Assembly (NCBI RefSeq): GCF_014844075.1
Contig: NZ_CP062165.1
Span: forward strand, 3,162,001-3,226,000
Direction of reading: 5' to 3'
DNA: 64,000 bases
Source: Paenibacillus sp. JNUCC-31
Lineage (GTDB): Bacteria > Bacillota > Bacilli > Paenibacillales > Paenibacillaceae
Shown here: positions 35,906-44,141 of the stretch, in pieces
How positions within the stretch are numbered: the stretch's first letter is position 1
Layout of the letters: every line of letters starts with the position of its first letter
The notes under the pieces: generated by a model
What the model was told of the DNA's origin: nothing
The model's input: the letters and a program-made list of their open reading frames with translations, nothing else
The model's database searches: none
Program-made: the position numbers and the translations under genes

Positions 35906-36074
35906 AAAAAGTTGTTTTGCCGCAGGTGGGGCAATCGGTGTCTTATCCGGCTGGCTGCTTCTGGGCGAAGTCATTCGGGATTGCGTCTATATGGGCGGGC
36001 TATGCATATTCCTGGGGATCTTTCTGGTAAACTGGACTGGACGGACAAATCAAAAGAAAACATCTTCCCAATAA
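35906..36074 (+). pseudogene. C-terminal remnant of an EamA/DMT transporter
   Basis: The frame encodes GAIGVLSGWLLLGEVIRD, a helix and LCIFLGIFLVNWTGRTNQKK, which matches the last two helices of EamA-type drug/metabolite transporters. The upstream eight helices are absent and no start or ribosome site exists. It is a truncated relic beside the lysozyme/HTH island. Confidence 0.65.
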
Positions 36075-36188
36075 ACATGCTACTTGGTGAAATAAAAATA
36101 TTCATGCCTGATTTTCGGCGATGCCCAGTGCATCGTTTTTTTATAATATCAACAAGGATCAATTCTACTGATATAAGGACGTGCGCCA

Positions 36189-37238
36189 ATGATTTCTGCC
36201 GAACGGAAAGAACAATATTACCATGCTCTGGTTGCCAAGGATTCGGAATATGAAGGTTTATTCTACGTTGGAGTCAAGACGACGGGCGTATTCTGCCGGC
36301 CTACTTGCCCTGCGCGAAAGCCAAAATTCGAAAACTGTGAATTCTATGAGACGGCGCAGCAGGCATTGCTTGCTTCGTATCGCCCTTGCCAGCGCTGCCG
36401 CCCGTTATCCCATCCCAATCAGGTATCTGATGTGGTACGCGTATTGGTGGAAGCCGTGGAAAACAATCCGGAGAAACGTTGGAAAGGCCAGGATTTCAAG
36501 GCGTTATCCATCGACGAATCCACCGCCAGACGTCAGTTCAAGAAGCGATTCGGCATGACCTTTGTCGAGTATGCTCGTGCCCGCCGCATGGGATTGGCCC
36601 TGAAGAATATTCGCTCTGGTCGCAAGGTCATTGATGCCCAGCTGTCCACCGGTTACGAGTCCGGCAGCGGGTTCCGGGATGCCTTCTCGCGAATCATGGG
36701 CGCAGCGCCTACACAAGTGGATGAAGAACATGTGTTGAAGGCGTCCTGGATCGACACCCGTCTTGGACCCATGATGGCTGTAGCTGATGAGAAAGCATTA
36801 TATCTGCTTGAATTTGTGGATCGCAGAGGTCTGGAGCGTGAGGTGGAACGATTGCGCAAACGGACGAAGTCGGCCATTGTACCTGGGATTACAGAGCCCA
36901 TTCGTTCAATCGAACGGGAACTTGCGCAGTATTTCGAAGGGACATTAACTTCATTCCGCACCCCGTTGTTCTGTTTAGGAACACCATTTCAGAAGAGCGT
37001 CTGGGAGCAGCTGATAGCGATCCCTGCGGGGGAAACAAGGTCATATCAGGATATCGCGAATGCACTGGCTAAACCCACAGCATGTCGAGCGGTAGCACAG
37101 GCGAACGGAGCCAATCAGCTGGCCATTGTTATTCCTTGTCACCGTGTGATCAATGCCAGTGGTGAACTGGGTGGATACGGCGGAGGCCTGACACGCAAAA
37201 ATTGGCTTTTAACTCACGAAAAGCAGGGTGGTAGCTGA
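36189..37238 (+). CDS. ada: Ada: methylated-DNA repair protein and transcriptional activator
   Basis: The 349-residue fused Ada has an N-terminal zinc domain with four Cys (C36, C40, C67, C70; methylphosphotriester acceptor among them), an AraC-type helix-turn-helix (about 85-175; STARRQFKKRFGMTFVEYAR, GYESGSGFRDAFSRIMGAAP) and a C-terminal O6-methylguanine methyltransferase with acceptor IPCHRV (C317) and GGYGGGL. It repairs alkylated DNA by suicide transfer and, once methylated, activates its own gene. All functional residues are present. Confidence 0.95.
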   Translation: MISAERKEQYYHALVAKDSEYEGLFYVGVKTTGVFCRPTCPARKPKFENCEFYETAQQALLASYRPCQRCRPLSHPNQVSDVVRVLVEAVENNPEKRWKGQDFKALSIDESTARRQFKKRFGMTFVEYARARRMGLALKNIRSGRKVIDAQLSTGYESGSGFRDAFSRIMGAAPTQVDEEHVLKASWIDTRLGPMMAVADEKALYLLEFVDRRGLEREVERLRKRTKSAIVPGITEPIRSIERELAQYFEGTLTSFRTPLFCLGTPFQKSVWEQLIAIPAGETRSYQDIANALAKPTACRAVAQANGANQLAIVIPCHRVINASGELGGYGGGLTRKNWLLTHEKQGGS

Positions 37239-37313
37239 ATAACCCAAGAGGTAAAAAACACCAAGCAAATATTGCAAAGCAAATGGCATGATATAACGGA
37301 GGAGATCAACCTT

Positions 37314-38087
37314 ATGAATACCTTACAAGAAAAAGCAGCGATTTTTCACCAATCCCATGTGAAAGGGAAGCCATTGGTGCTGGTCAATATATGGGATGCC
37401 GGGAGTGCACACACCATCCAATCTGCTGGAGCCACAGCAATCGCTACCGGAAGCTGGTCTGTAGCTGCAGCTCATGGTGAACAGGATGGCGAAGCGATGC
37501 CATTCCAGCTGGTTCTGGACAATCTGGCCCGGATTACAGCGAGTGTGGATTTGCCTGTAACGATTGATATGGAGGGAGGGTATGGCAGGTTTGCGTCAGA
37601 AGTGAAGGAAAATGTGAGCCAAGTGATCCATCACGGTGCCGTGGGAATTAATATTGAGGATCAGCTCCCCTCTGGCGCGGGACTGTACGCTGTGGAGGAG
37701 CAATGCCTGAGACTGTCGGCTGCCCGGGAAGCTGCGGATGAGGCAGGAATTCCGCTGTTCATTAACGCCCGCACGGATATCTTTTTGCAAAATGCACCTG
37801 AACGACACAATCATGCTCTCCTGGAAGAAGCGCTTATCCGTTCCAATGCTTATGCAGAAGCAGGCGCCAGTGGTCTGTTCGTTCCGGGCTTACAGAATCA
37901 ACAACTGATTCAGGAATTATGTGAACGTTCATTGCTTCCTGTCAACGTGATGGTTACATCCCATGAGCCTTCACCGGAACAACTTGCCAGGCTGGGTGTG
38001 GCGCGTGTGAGTTATGGGCCTTATCCTTATCTGCAAGCAATGGAACATTTGAAAGAGCTGGGACGAAGTATTCTATCTGGAAAATAA
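37314..38087 (+). CDS. Isocitrate lyase/PEP mutase family protein
   Basis: The 257-residue (beta/alpha)8 barrel has LVNIWDAGSAHTIQSAGATA (about 19-38), PVTIDMEGGYG (metal-binding Asp/Glu, about 81-91) and GINIEDQL (about 107-114). It is of the YqiQ-unrelated short 'oxaloacetate decarboxylase/PEP phosphonomutase-like' group; substrate unknown. ATG 37314 follows GGAGGAG by 8 nt. It may be co-transcribed with ada (75 nt gap). Confidence 0.85.
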   Translation: MNTLQEKAAIFHQSHVKGKPLVLVNIWDAGSAHTIQSAGATAIATGSWSVAAAHGEQDGEAMPFQLVLDNLARITASVDLPVTIDMEGGYGRFASEVKENVSQVIHHGAVGINIEDQLPSGAGLYAVEEQCLRLSAAREAADEAGIPLFINARTDIFLQNAPERHNHALLEEALIRSNAYAEAGASGLFVPGLQNQQLIQELCERSLLPVNVMVTSHEPSPEQLARLGVARVSYGPYPYLQAMEHLKELGRSILSGK

Positions 38088-38190
38088 CAGAAAGGCGCGC
38101 TTCTCATTTCCCCCAGAGGGAGGCGTGATTTCTCACGACTTTCAATAAAGGCCTCTATTATAAAGCGATCATCTATGATGTGAATCCTCA

Positions 38191-38218
38191 AACAGGTGTT
38201 AGACTTCACCTGTTTTTT
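38191..38218 (+). terminator. Intrinsic terminator
   Basis: AACAGGTG pairs with CACCTGTT, followed by T6. Confidence 0.8.
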
Positions 38219-38280
38219 GATGCTTATTCCTTTTCACTTATGTTATAATCACCACTATTGAACATTTACAGGAGGCACAT

Positions 38281-38796
38281 ATGCTTAACGTTGAACAAAA
38301 GCTTGAAGTGCTACAATCGTATCCCCAACTGCAACGCAAAGATGTTTCTCTCGGTCGTGTTAATTTCCACTACGAAGATAGTGCGTATGATAAAAAGATT
38401 GTTGCTTTGCATATTCATCCTAACGGTAACGGTTATATCTATGCAGGGCTGCTGCCCAACTATGAGACCGATGATAGAGGATTCGTCAATATTCGTGATT
38501 ACTCCGAAGCGGATCTACGCACATTGCTAGATGAAACGATCAAAGCGATGTCTTACAATCCCAACGCCGTAGAATCAAATGAGCCGGAACAAGCAAAAGC
38601 TGCTCCTACATTGTCTACAACCTCTGCTGGTGGCGGAACATGGATCGATGAAGATGGACATACACTTACTTTAAAATATGAAGATGACATGTGGTATGTA
38701 TATTCCGGTCTAAATCTGGATATGGCTTTCGAATCTCGTAGCGAAGCTGGCGAGTATCTCAAAGACGAAGGATTCAAACCACAGGCCCAGGCTTAA
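38281..38796 (+). CDS. Conserved-looking protein of unknown function
   Basis: The 171-residue cytosolic protein has an N-terminal domain (about 1-90, VSLGRVNFHYEDSAYDKKIVA ... LHPNGNGYIYAGLLP-like), a flexible Ala/Ser linker (about 95-115) and a C-terminal beta domain (TLTLKYEDDMWYVYSGLNLD). No family recognised. AGGAGG 5 nt before ATG supports the start. Confidence 0.75.
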   Translation: MLNVEQKLEVLQSYPQLQRKDVSLGRVNFHYEDSAYDKKIVALHIHPNGNGYIYAGLLPNYETDDRGFVNIRDYSEADLRTLLDETIKAMSYNPNAVESNEPEQAKAAPTLSTTSAGGGTWIDEDGHTLTLKYEDDMWYVYSGLNLDMAFESRSEAGEYLKDEGFKPQAQA

Positions 38797-38843
38797 CTCA
38801 ACCCAATTCATTTGGGATGCACAAAGATTCACCAAGTTATATA

Positions 38844-38876
38844 AAAAACACGAGGCGTATTCGCACTCGTGTTTTT
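38844..38876. terminator. Bidirectional intrinsic terminator
   Basis: AAAAACACGAG pairs with CTCGTGTTTTT between convergent genes. Confidence 0.85.
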
Positions 38877-38925
38877 GTATTCACAATGAATCGTTGTCTG
38901 GCTTCCTTCATATAACAGTTTCCCA

Positions 38926-39624
38926 TCAGTCTTTTTTGCCTTTCATGGAAATCGGCGCGTTCTTCATCATAGGATAAGTGCTCAGAAGTAAAACACCTCC
39001 AATGACCCCCAGAACCGTGAACAATGCGATGAGATTGACATTCGTAAACCACTGTACCCACATACTCAGGTCGGATAAAACAATTACCAGCGTAACAATA
39101 AGACTGACCCCAAAGAACAGGACGAAAAAATTGCGCATCCCCAATCTGATCCAACAGACGGTTGAGAAGGTGGAGAGTCCCAGCACCAGAAAACCAATCA
39201 TCAGATCGACCCATAGATAGGTGAAAAAATGATATTCGCTTGAATACAGCATGCCTGGTTGATAAAAGGTTACGTTAAGCATTCCATATTCGTGGAGAAG
39301 ATGTGTTATAAGATAGATTACATTCAGTATGGTAATGGTACCTACGACCATCCAGAGCGAAATCATATAGAAGGATTTCATGAACTGAATTCGTGTACTG
39401 CCTATACCTATCGCAACCGGAAATAATGTGATGATCCCCGCGATCGCGAAAGCACAGATCCCTCCGTACATCGGACCAAATAATTGCGTTGTATACGTTA
39501 CATCAAATATGAATCCAATGGCCAGATAGACGACAGTAAGCATAAGGGTTATGAAGGAGAAGATCATTAAATACCAACGCATATCATCCAAAATCAACCG
39601 ATTCGTACCTTTTGTTGCGTTCAT
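38926..39624 (-). CDS. Membrane protein of a GntR-ABC operon
   Basis: This 232-residue protein has six predicted helices and no soluble domain, consistent with the permease half of a small ABC exporter. It overlaps the ATPase gene by 4 nt, the third gene of the operon. A charged KKD tail. Family of YtrC/YhcI-like permeases by context, not by motif. Confidence 0.75.
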   Translation of the reverse strand: MNATKGTNRLILDDMRWYLMIFSFITLMLTVVYLAIGFIFDVTYTTQLFGPMYGGICAFAIAGIITLFPVAIGIGSTRIQFMKSFYMISLWMVVGTITILNVIYLITHLLHEYGMLNVTFYQPGMLYSSEYHFFTYLWVDLMIGFLVLGLSTFSTVCWIRLGMRNFFVLFFGVSLIVTLVIVLSDLSMWVQWFTNVNLIALFTVLGVIGGVLLLSTYPMMKNAPISMKGKKD

Positions 39625-40496
39625 CGCTTAACCCCCTCTTGATTACGGGTCCTGTGAATCAGATAATCTTGTAATGTCGCTTTCTCAATGGAAAGCCCCT
39701 GTGCATGAGCGATATCTTTCCATGCTTTGGAGTAGGGCTCATCAATCATCACTTTCATGGTCGTTCCCATCCGGGACGATTCTATGACCTCCACGTCTGC
39801 TGTTACGCGGTTGATATCATCTATTCCCCCTGTTAGAAGAACTCCTTTTTCGCGCATCTCTTCCATCGGCTGATTAAACAATACTTTTCCCGCTTTCAGA
39901 ACGATTAGAGACTCACATAATGGCTGAATCTCCTCAATATGATGGCTTGATATCAGAATGAGACGCGGGTTATCTTCATAAGTCTCCAATAAAGCATTGT
40001 AGAAATATTTGCGTTTCTCGGCATCGAGTCCGTTGGTTGGCTCATCCAGGATCGTTACCCTTGCATTACTGGCCAGACCCAGTATCATCTGGGCGGCGGT
40101 CTTCATGCCTTTTGAGAATTTGCTGATCTTCTTTTTCACTGGCAATTCGAACCTATCGATTAATTGCTCTGCAAAGGTCTGATCCCACTGAGGATGAAAG
40201 TATTGACCGAACCGAACCATATCGTTGATCGTCCAATTCCTACCCAGGGGATGATTCTCCTGGATATAACACAGATTCTCCTGTGCTGTCAAATTGTTGT
40301 ATGGATTCTGACCCATCACTTGAATGGTTCCAGCATCAGGTCTATTATGGCCTGCGAGCAGACTCATCAGGGTTGTCTTGCCTGCGCCGTTTCTCCCCCA
40401 CATTGCACTGATGATTGGCTCGCTTTCATGTATAGTTACGTTATCCAGCACCTGTGTCTGTTGATAGCTGTAGGTCACCTGCTCGATCTGAATCAT
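39621..40496 (-). CDS. ABC transporter ATP-binding protein
   Basis: The 291-residue ATPase has Walker A WGRNGAGKTTL (about 34-44), signature FSKGMKTAAQM (variant of LSGGQ, seen in the YtrB/YhcH group), Walker B VTILDEPTNGLD and H-switch ISSHH. It energises the adjacent membrane protein. Overlaps both neighbours by 4 nt. Confidence 0.92.
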   Translation of the reverse strand: MIQIEQVTYSYQQTQVLDNVTIHESEPIISAMWGRNGAGKTTLMSLLAGHNRPDAGTIQVMGQNPYNNLTAQENLCYIQENHPLGRNWTINDMVRFGQYFHPQWDQTFAEQLIDRFELPVKKKISKFSKGMKTAAQMILGLASNARVTILDEPTNGLDAEKRKYFYNALLETYEDNPRLILISSHHIEEIQPLCESLIVLKAGKVLFNQPMEEMREKGVLLTGGIDDINRVTADVEVIESSRMGTTMKVMIDEPYSKAWKDIAHAQGLSIEKATLQDYLIHRTRNQEGVKR

Positions 40497-40873
40497 AGTT
40501 CACTCTCCTTATCCTTCTTGCCTCGGATCAAATCAACAATCATGTCCTCGTTCATGTGAATGCGTCTGGCCTCTTCAAGTAAAGGCTTGATAAATTCTTC
40601 GTAGAAATGCTGCTTTCGTTCAACAAGCAATGCTTCCCTGGCTCCCTTCGCAACAAACATGCCAACACCTCGCTGTTTGTATATAATACCTTTGTCTACG
40701 AGCGATTGAAGTCCTTTCCGTGCCGTGGCTGGATTAATATTGTAAAAGCGAGACAGTTCATTGGTTGAGGGAACCTGTTCCTCCACCTTTAATCTGCCGT
40801 CCACAATGTCATCCATAATCATCATGGCGATCTGATGAAAAATAGGCTGAGATTCATCCAAAGTCGATTTCAT
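40493..40873 (-). CDS. GntR-family regulator (YtrA type)
   Basis: The 126-residue short GntR protein has a winged helix (PIFHQIAMMIMDDIVDGRLK, then LSRFYNINPATARKGLQSLV, about 12-65) and a small C-terminal helix pair without an effector domain, as in YtrA regulators that repress their own ABC operon in response to cell-wall antibiotics. Start uncertain: ATG 40871-40873 keeps the family N-terminus, while a TTG at 40894 adds seven residues; neither has a strong ribosome site. Confidence 0.85.
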   Translation of the reverse strand: MKSTLDESQPIFHQIAMMIMDDIVDGRLKVEEQVPSTNELSRFYNINPATARKGLQSLVDKGIIYKQRGVGMFVAKGAREALLVERKQHFYEEFIKPLLEEARRIHMNEDMIVDLIRGKKDKESEL

Positions 40874-40912
40874 GCGATTCCAACTTTCATTCAATGGTTA
40901 ATTAGTTAGTCG

Positions 40913-40943
40913 GTTAGTTACTCATGTGACTAACTATAGTATA
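40913..40943 (-). promoter_or_regulatory. Promoter and candidate GntR operator
   Basis: GTTAGT-N10-ACTAAC (40913-40934) is a perfect inverted repeat, flanked by further TTAGTTAG copies, directly downstream of a TATACT -10 (40938-40943). The position suits autorepression by the YtrA-type regulator. Confidence 0.5.
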
Positions 40944-40972
40944 CAGAAACCAAATTGTAAATAGGCGAAGCA

Positions 40973-41143
40973 TTAATTGATTATTTTTTTTATTTTGGCT
41001 CGATTGTATTGATTAATAAGGCCGTCGAGAACTACAGATTGCTGGATAACTTCAGGATGAAGCAGGCTGTCGTATTCTGACTGCAGGCGGTAAAGCTGTT
41101 GTCTGGCCTCTTCGATCTGTGACATCAACTCCAGGCAATCCAT
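40973..41143 (-). CDS. Spo0E-like aspartyl-phosphate phosphatase
   Basis: The 56-residue helical hairpin protein is of the Spo0E family: MSQIEEARQQLYRLQ, then PEVIQQSVVLDGLINQY, containing the signature SxxLDxLIxxY (Ser about 36). Such proteins dephosphorylate Spo0A~P and delay sporulation. ATG 41141-41143 has AAGGAGGGG 5 nt upstream; the longer frame is unlikely. It lies just downstream of the peptide/receptor cassette, separated by an intrinsic terminator. Confidence 0.8.
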   Translation of the reverse strand: MDCLELMSQIEEARQQLYRLQSEYDSLLHPEVIQQSVVLDGLINQYNRAKIKKIIN

Positions 41144-41231
41144 AATACCCCTCCTTTTTGTCATATTTTAGTTTATTATGCCAATCGATAGGCCGCAAGG
41201 GGTACGACATACTTTTTCTTCCACCAGACGC

Positions 41232-41267
41232 AAAAAAAGACGCCTCTGAATGAATATTCAGAAGCGT
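41232..41267 (-). terminator. Intrinsic terminator of the peptide/receptor cassette
   Basis: On the minus strand GACGC...GCGTC with a paired TTCTGAA/TTCAGA core is followed by T7, just 15 nt after the propeptide stop. Confidence 0.8.
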
Positions 41268-41281
41268 CCCTTGGCTCAGGA

Positions 41282-41422
41282 TTATGTCCCTAAACCGTGG
41301 TCATTAGTTCGGTAAATTGATGGGTTTGGAACTTCCTCAGTAGGGACAGGTCCAATAACAGGTGTAACGATGTTCACCACTATACTACATGTAACTATCA
41401 GCAAAGCCAGCTTTCTCTTCAT
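41282..41422 (-). CDS. Putative quorum-sensing propeptide (46 aa)
   Basis: An ATG at 41420-41422 inside the receptor's 3' end opens a 46-codon frame in another phase (38-nt overlap). It encodes a basic start MKRK, a hydrophobic export segment LALLIVTCSIVVNIVTPVIG, a Pro/Glu-rich spacer (GPVPTEEVPNPS) and a polar tail IYRTNDHGLGT, then TAA. That is the layout of Phr/PapR/NprX-type precursors, exported by Sec, cleaved, and reimported as the last 5-10 residues. GAGGTG lies about 10 nt upstream. Position directly behind an RRNPP-type receptor strongly supports the call; the active peptide is unknown. Confidence 0.7.
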   Translation of the reverse strand: MKRKLALLIVTCSIVVNIVTPVIGPVPTEEVPNPSIYRTNDHGLGT

Positions 41423-42767
41423 TGAGCTTCTGCACCTCACTAATCAAAATTTTGTACTGCTGTATAGCTGTGTCAGACGCATAATCCCTATATTGCTCAA
41501 ATAGCCCGACACCTCTAAGCATACCTCGTCCACTACAAATTTCAATAGAGAATCTTAAACTATCGAGGACAAATCCTAATCCCGTAAAGTACTCGTCTTT
41601 CTTTAGATAATATGCACCCAAATCCGCTAATAGACGCAGATATCGATCATCTGTAACCTGTCTGCTGACTTTTCCAATCCGGTTACTCTGCTCCTGGTAC
41701 GTAAAGTAAGATCCATATTGTTCGAGCACATCATCAATATTCTCATCATAGCGAATTGCAGCAGTCACGATATCACAAAGTGCTGGAAATATCTCATTTT
41801 CCTTGGTTGAGATGTAATTCAGATACTCAGGCAAAACTTCAAACTGTCCGCCCATTAATTGATATATATAACGGTTGCCCTCAGCCCATTCCTGAAATTG
41901 ATTAATGACAATCATTTCATCTGCATTAGGCTCTCTCACCCAACTATAATCCGCATATAATGACACATATTTCAAGGCGATTTCATAGTTATTTAAATGA
42001 AAATTGGCACTTCCAGATGCCAAATATGCATACATAATATAGAAAACAATCGGCCGCTTCGTTTCTTCCTGTTTCCTCCTGCCATTCAGCTCATAATGAA
42101 TAGTTGCTTTCACTTTAAGCTTTTCAGAGAGCTCCTGAACTTTGCTCCACCTGTGAAGGGATGCAAAGGCATTAATCAATTCGTTGAGAGCATCAAGCTG
42201 GTAACGTTCATCCAGTCGATCCACATAGTATTCGAATTGAGCGGCAATGATCAGATTTCGTTGCTGATCATTGGTTAGTCCCAGTCGGAACAGTCGATAC
42301 TGACACAGTGCAAGCCGTTCGGAGTGCTGCATTTTCTCACTTTCGGCTATCGTTTCATATAGTAGAACGGCTGGTTCGAATCTACCTGCATGATAGAATT
42401 CCTCAGCCAGATCAAATAACAAAGGAATATAAGATAGATTATCCATCATTAACCGAATAACCTCTTCAATACAGTTCAATTTATTCAACTCAGCACAACG
42501 ATGAAGGAAGGGTCCCAGTCTTCGCCAGTCAGGGGTAGCATGGACAAAACACTCATCTATGTACAATTCATAGAAGAAACCTTCTTCAAGTCTCATAGCT
42601 GAAGTGATTCGATCCAGCTGCTGCATTGCAATCGGACGATTCTTGTTCAAGATATTGCTCAGCGTACCCGAATTAATTCCTGATATTTCCGAAAAAAGAC
42701 TAATGGACATCTGCTCACGTTTCAAATAACTTTCTAAATGATCACGTATCGTGGTTGTTGGCTCCAA
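41385..42767 (-). CDS. RRNPP-type receptor: XRE helix-turn-helix plus TPR-like repeats
   Basis: The 460-residue protein has an N-terminal XRE HTH (about 8-60: YLKREQMSISLFSEISGINS, GTLSNILNKNRPIAMQQLDR) followed by about 400 residues of helical pairs typical of tetratricopeptide repeats (e.g. DLAEEFYHAGRFEPAVLLYE, YAYLASGSANFHLNNYEIALKYV). This is the plan of peptide-binding regulators such as PlcR, NprR and the Paenibacillus AloR group. The TTG at 42765-42767 with GGAGGG upstream is preferred; the ATG at 42821 coincides with the expected transcription start. It would bind the reimported tail of the overlapping propeptide and switch target genes. Confidence 0.8.
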   Translation of the reverse strand: MEPTTTIRDHLESYLKREQMSISLFSEISGINSGTLSNILNKNRPIAMQQLDRITSAMRLEEGFFYELYIDECFVHATPDWRRLGPFLHRCAELNKLNCIEEVIRLMMDNLSYIPLLFDLAEEFYHAGRFEPAVLLYETIAESEKMQHSERLALCQYRLFRLGLTNDQQRNLIIAAQFEYYVDRLDERYQLDALNELINAFASLHRWSKVQELSEKLKVKATIHYELNGRRKQEETKRPIVFYIMYAYLASGSANFHLNNYEIALKYVSLYADYSWVREPNADEMIVINQFQEWAEGNRYIYQLMGGQFEVLPEYLNYISTKENEIFPALCDIVTAAIRYDENIDDVLEQYGSYFTYQEQSNRIGKVSRQVTDDRYLRLLADLGAYYLKKDEYFTGLGFVLDSLRFSIEICSGRGMLRGVGLFEQYRDYASDTAIQQYKILISEVQKLNEEKAGFADSYM

Positions 42768-42826
42768 ACTAACACCACCCTCCAAAATAAAAAAACCATA
42801 AACAGGATTAACGGTATGCAAAAGTA

Positions 42827-42855
42827 ATTATATGTAATAATTAAGCAAGGGTCAA
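42827..42855 (-). promoter_or_regulatory. SigA promoter of the receptor/propeptide cassette
   Basis: TTGACC (42850-42855), 17 nt, TATAAT (42827-42832) gives a transcript starting near 42820, about 52 nt before the TTG start. Confidence 0.7.
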
Positions 42856-42873
42856 TAAGATAAATTCAACTAA

Positions 42874-42890
42874 TTTGTATTAATTACAAA
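42874..42890. promoter_or_regulatory. Candidate receptor-binding palindrome
   Basis: TTTGTA-TTAAT-TACAAA, a perfect inverted repeat just upstream of the -35 box, is where an activator of the cassette would bind. Confidence 0.45.
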
Positions 42891-42969
42891 ATAATCCTTT
42901 TGTCGATATGGAGAGCTCTATCCTTATTTTATACCGTGGACGAGCCTGCATCAATTAAAGGATAAAATA

Positions 42970-43000
42970 AAAACACGAGCGAAAAAAACGCTCGTGTTTT
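42970..43000. terminator. Intrinsic terminator
   Basis: AAAACACGAGCG pairs with CGCTCGTGTTTT, downstream of the aldo/keto reductase gene. Confidence 0.85.
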
Positions 43001-43049
43001 ACATGCAATATAACAGAATGATCTGCTATATATTGATATTGATTTTGGT

Positions 43050-43967
43050 TTAAGGCAGTACATTGCCAGCCGCACGATAAATTTCGTACCACTCCTGGCG
43101 TGTAAGGTGAACATCGCCTGCTTTGATGCAATCCTGCAAACGCTGGATATTCATCGTACCTGTTACTGGCTGCATGTGCGCCGGGTGTCGCAGCAACCAG
43201 GCAATCGCGATGGTGGTATTGCTCACTTCATATTTTGCAGCAACCTCATCGATTTTTGCATTCAGTTCCGGGAACTTGTCGCTGCCCAGGAATACGCCTT
43301 CGAAGAATCCGTATTGGAACGGGGACCACGGTTGAATCGTGATATCGTGCAGGCGACAATAATCAAGAATACCGCCATCACGGTTAACCGCGGCATCATT
43401 CTCCATATTCACGTTGATTCCACTGTCAATCATCGTAGTGTTGGTAATACTCATCTGCAACTGGTTGGCTACCAGTGGCTGTTTAACGTATTTTTTCAAC
43501 AGTTCGATCTGGTTCGGGTTCTGGTTGGATACCCCGAAGTGACGAACTTTGCCTTCACGCTCCAATTGGTCAAAGGCTTCAGCCACTTCTTCAGGTTCAA
43601 CCAATGTATCCGGGCGATGCAGCAACAGAACATCCAGATAATCGGTTTTCAAGCGTTGCAGAATGCCATCCACCGAATTCAAGATGTGCTCTTTCGAGAA
43701 ATCAAACATGCCTTTGCGAATACCGCACTTGGACTGAAGAATCATATTTTCACGAACCTGGGGATTCATCTGCACAGCGTCTGCAAAGATCTCCTCACAC
43801 GCTCCGTTTCCGTAAATATCTGCATGATCGAAGAAGTTCGCGCCTGCTTCCATCGCGGAATGAACAAAATGTTCAGCTTCTTTGCTGCTTAATGAATTAA
43901 TTCGCATGCAGCCAACAGCTACAACTGGTATTTCAAGTTCGCTGCTGCCCAGTTTAATTGTTCTCAA
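43050..43967 (-). CDS. Aldo/keto reductase (YdhF-like)
   Basis: The 305-residue NADPH-dependent AKR has the catalytic tetrad Asp (FFDHADIYGNG, Asp48/Tyr53 region), Lys (ILQSKCG) and His (VLLLHRPD), and late IAWLLRHPAHMQPVTGTMN for cofactor binding. It resembles the YdhF group; substrate not predictable. Cytosolic, monocistronic. Confidence 0.92.
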   Translation of the reverse strand: MRTIKLGSSELEIPVVAVGCMRINSLSSKEAEHFVHSAMEAGANFFDHADIYGNGACEEIFADAVQMNPQVRENMILQSKCGIRKGMFDFSKEHILNSVDGILQRLKTDYLDVLLLHRPDTLVEPEEVAEAFDQLEREGKVRHFGVSNQNPNQIELLKKYVKQPLVANQLQMSITNTTMIDSGINVNMENDAAVNRDGGILDYCRLHDITIQPWSPFQYGFFEGVFLGSDKFPELNAKIDEVAAKYEVSNTTIAIAWLLRHPAHMQPVTGTMNIQRLQDCIKAGDVHLTRQEWYEIYRAAGNVLP

Positions 43968-44141
43968 GATGCTTTCCCTCCATATTCGGATCGTATTGTA
44001 TACCTGTGCCCAACATCATTGCCTGCTGGTATATACTTGTCTTCCATCTATGATTGTGACACAGAACTGCAATCGTTTTCAATGGAATTATAGAACTCTT
44101 ATATGGAATAATGAAGGTTTTTTTATTCACCGCTCCCCCAC

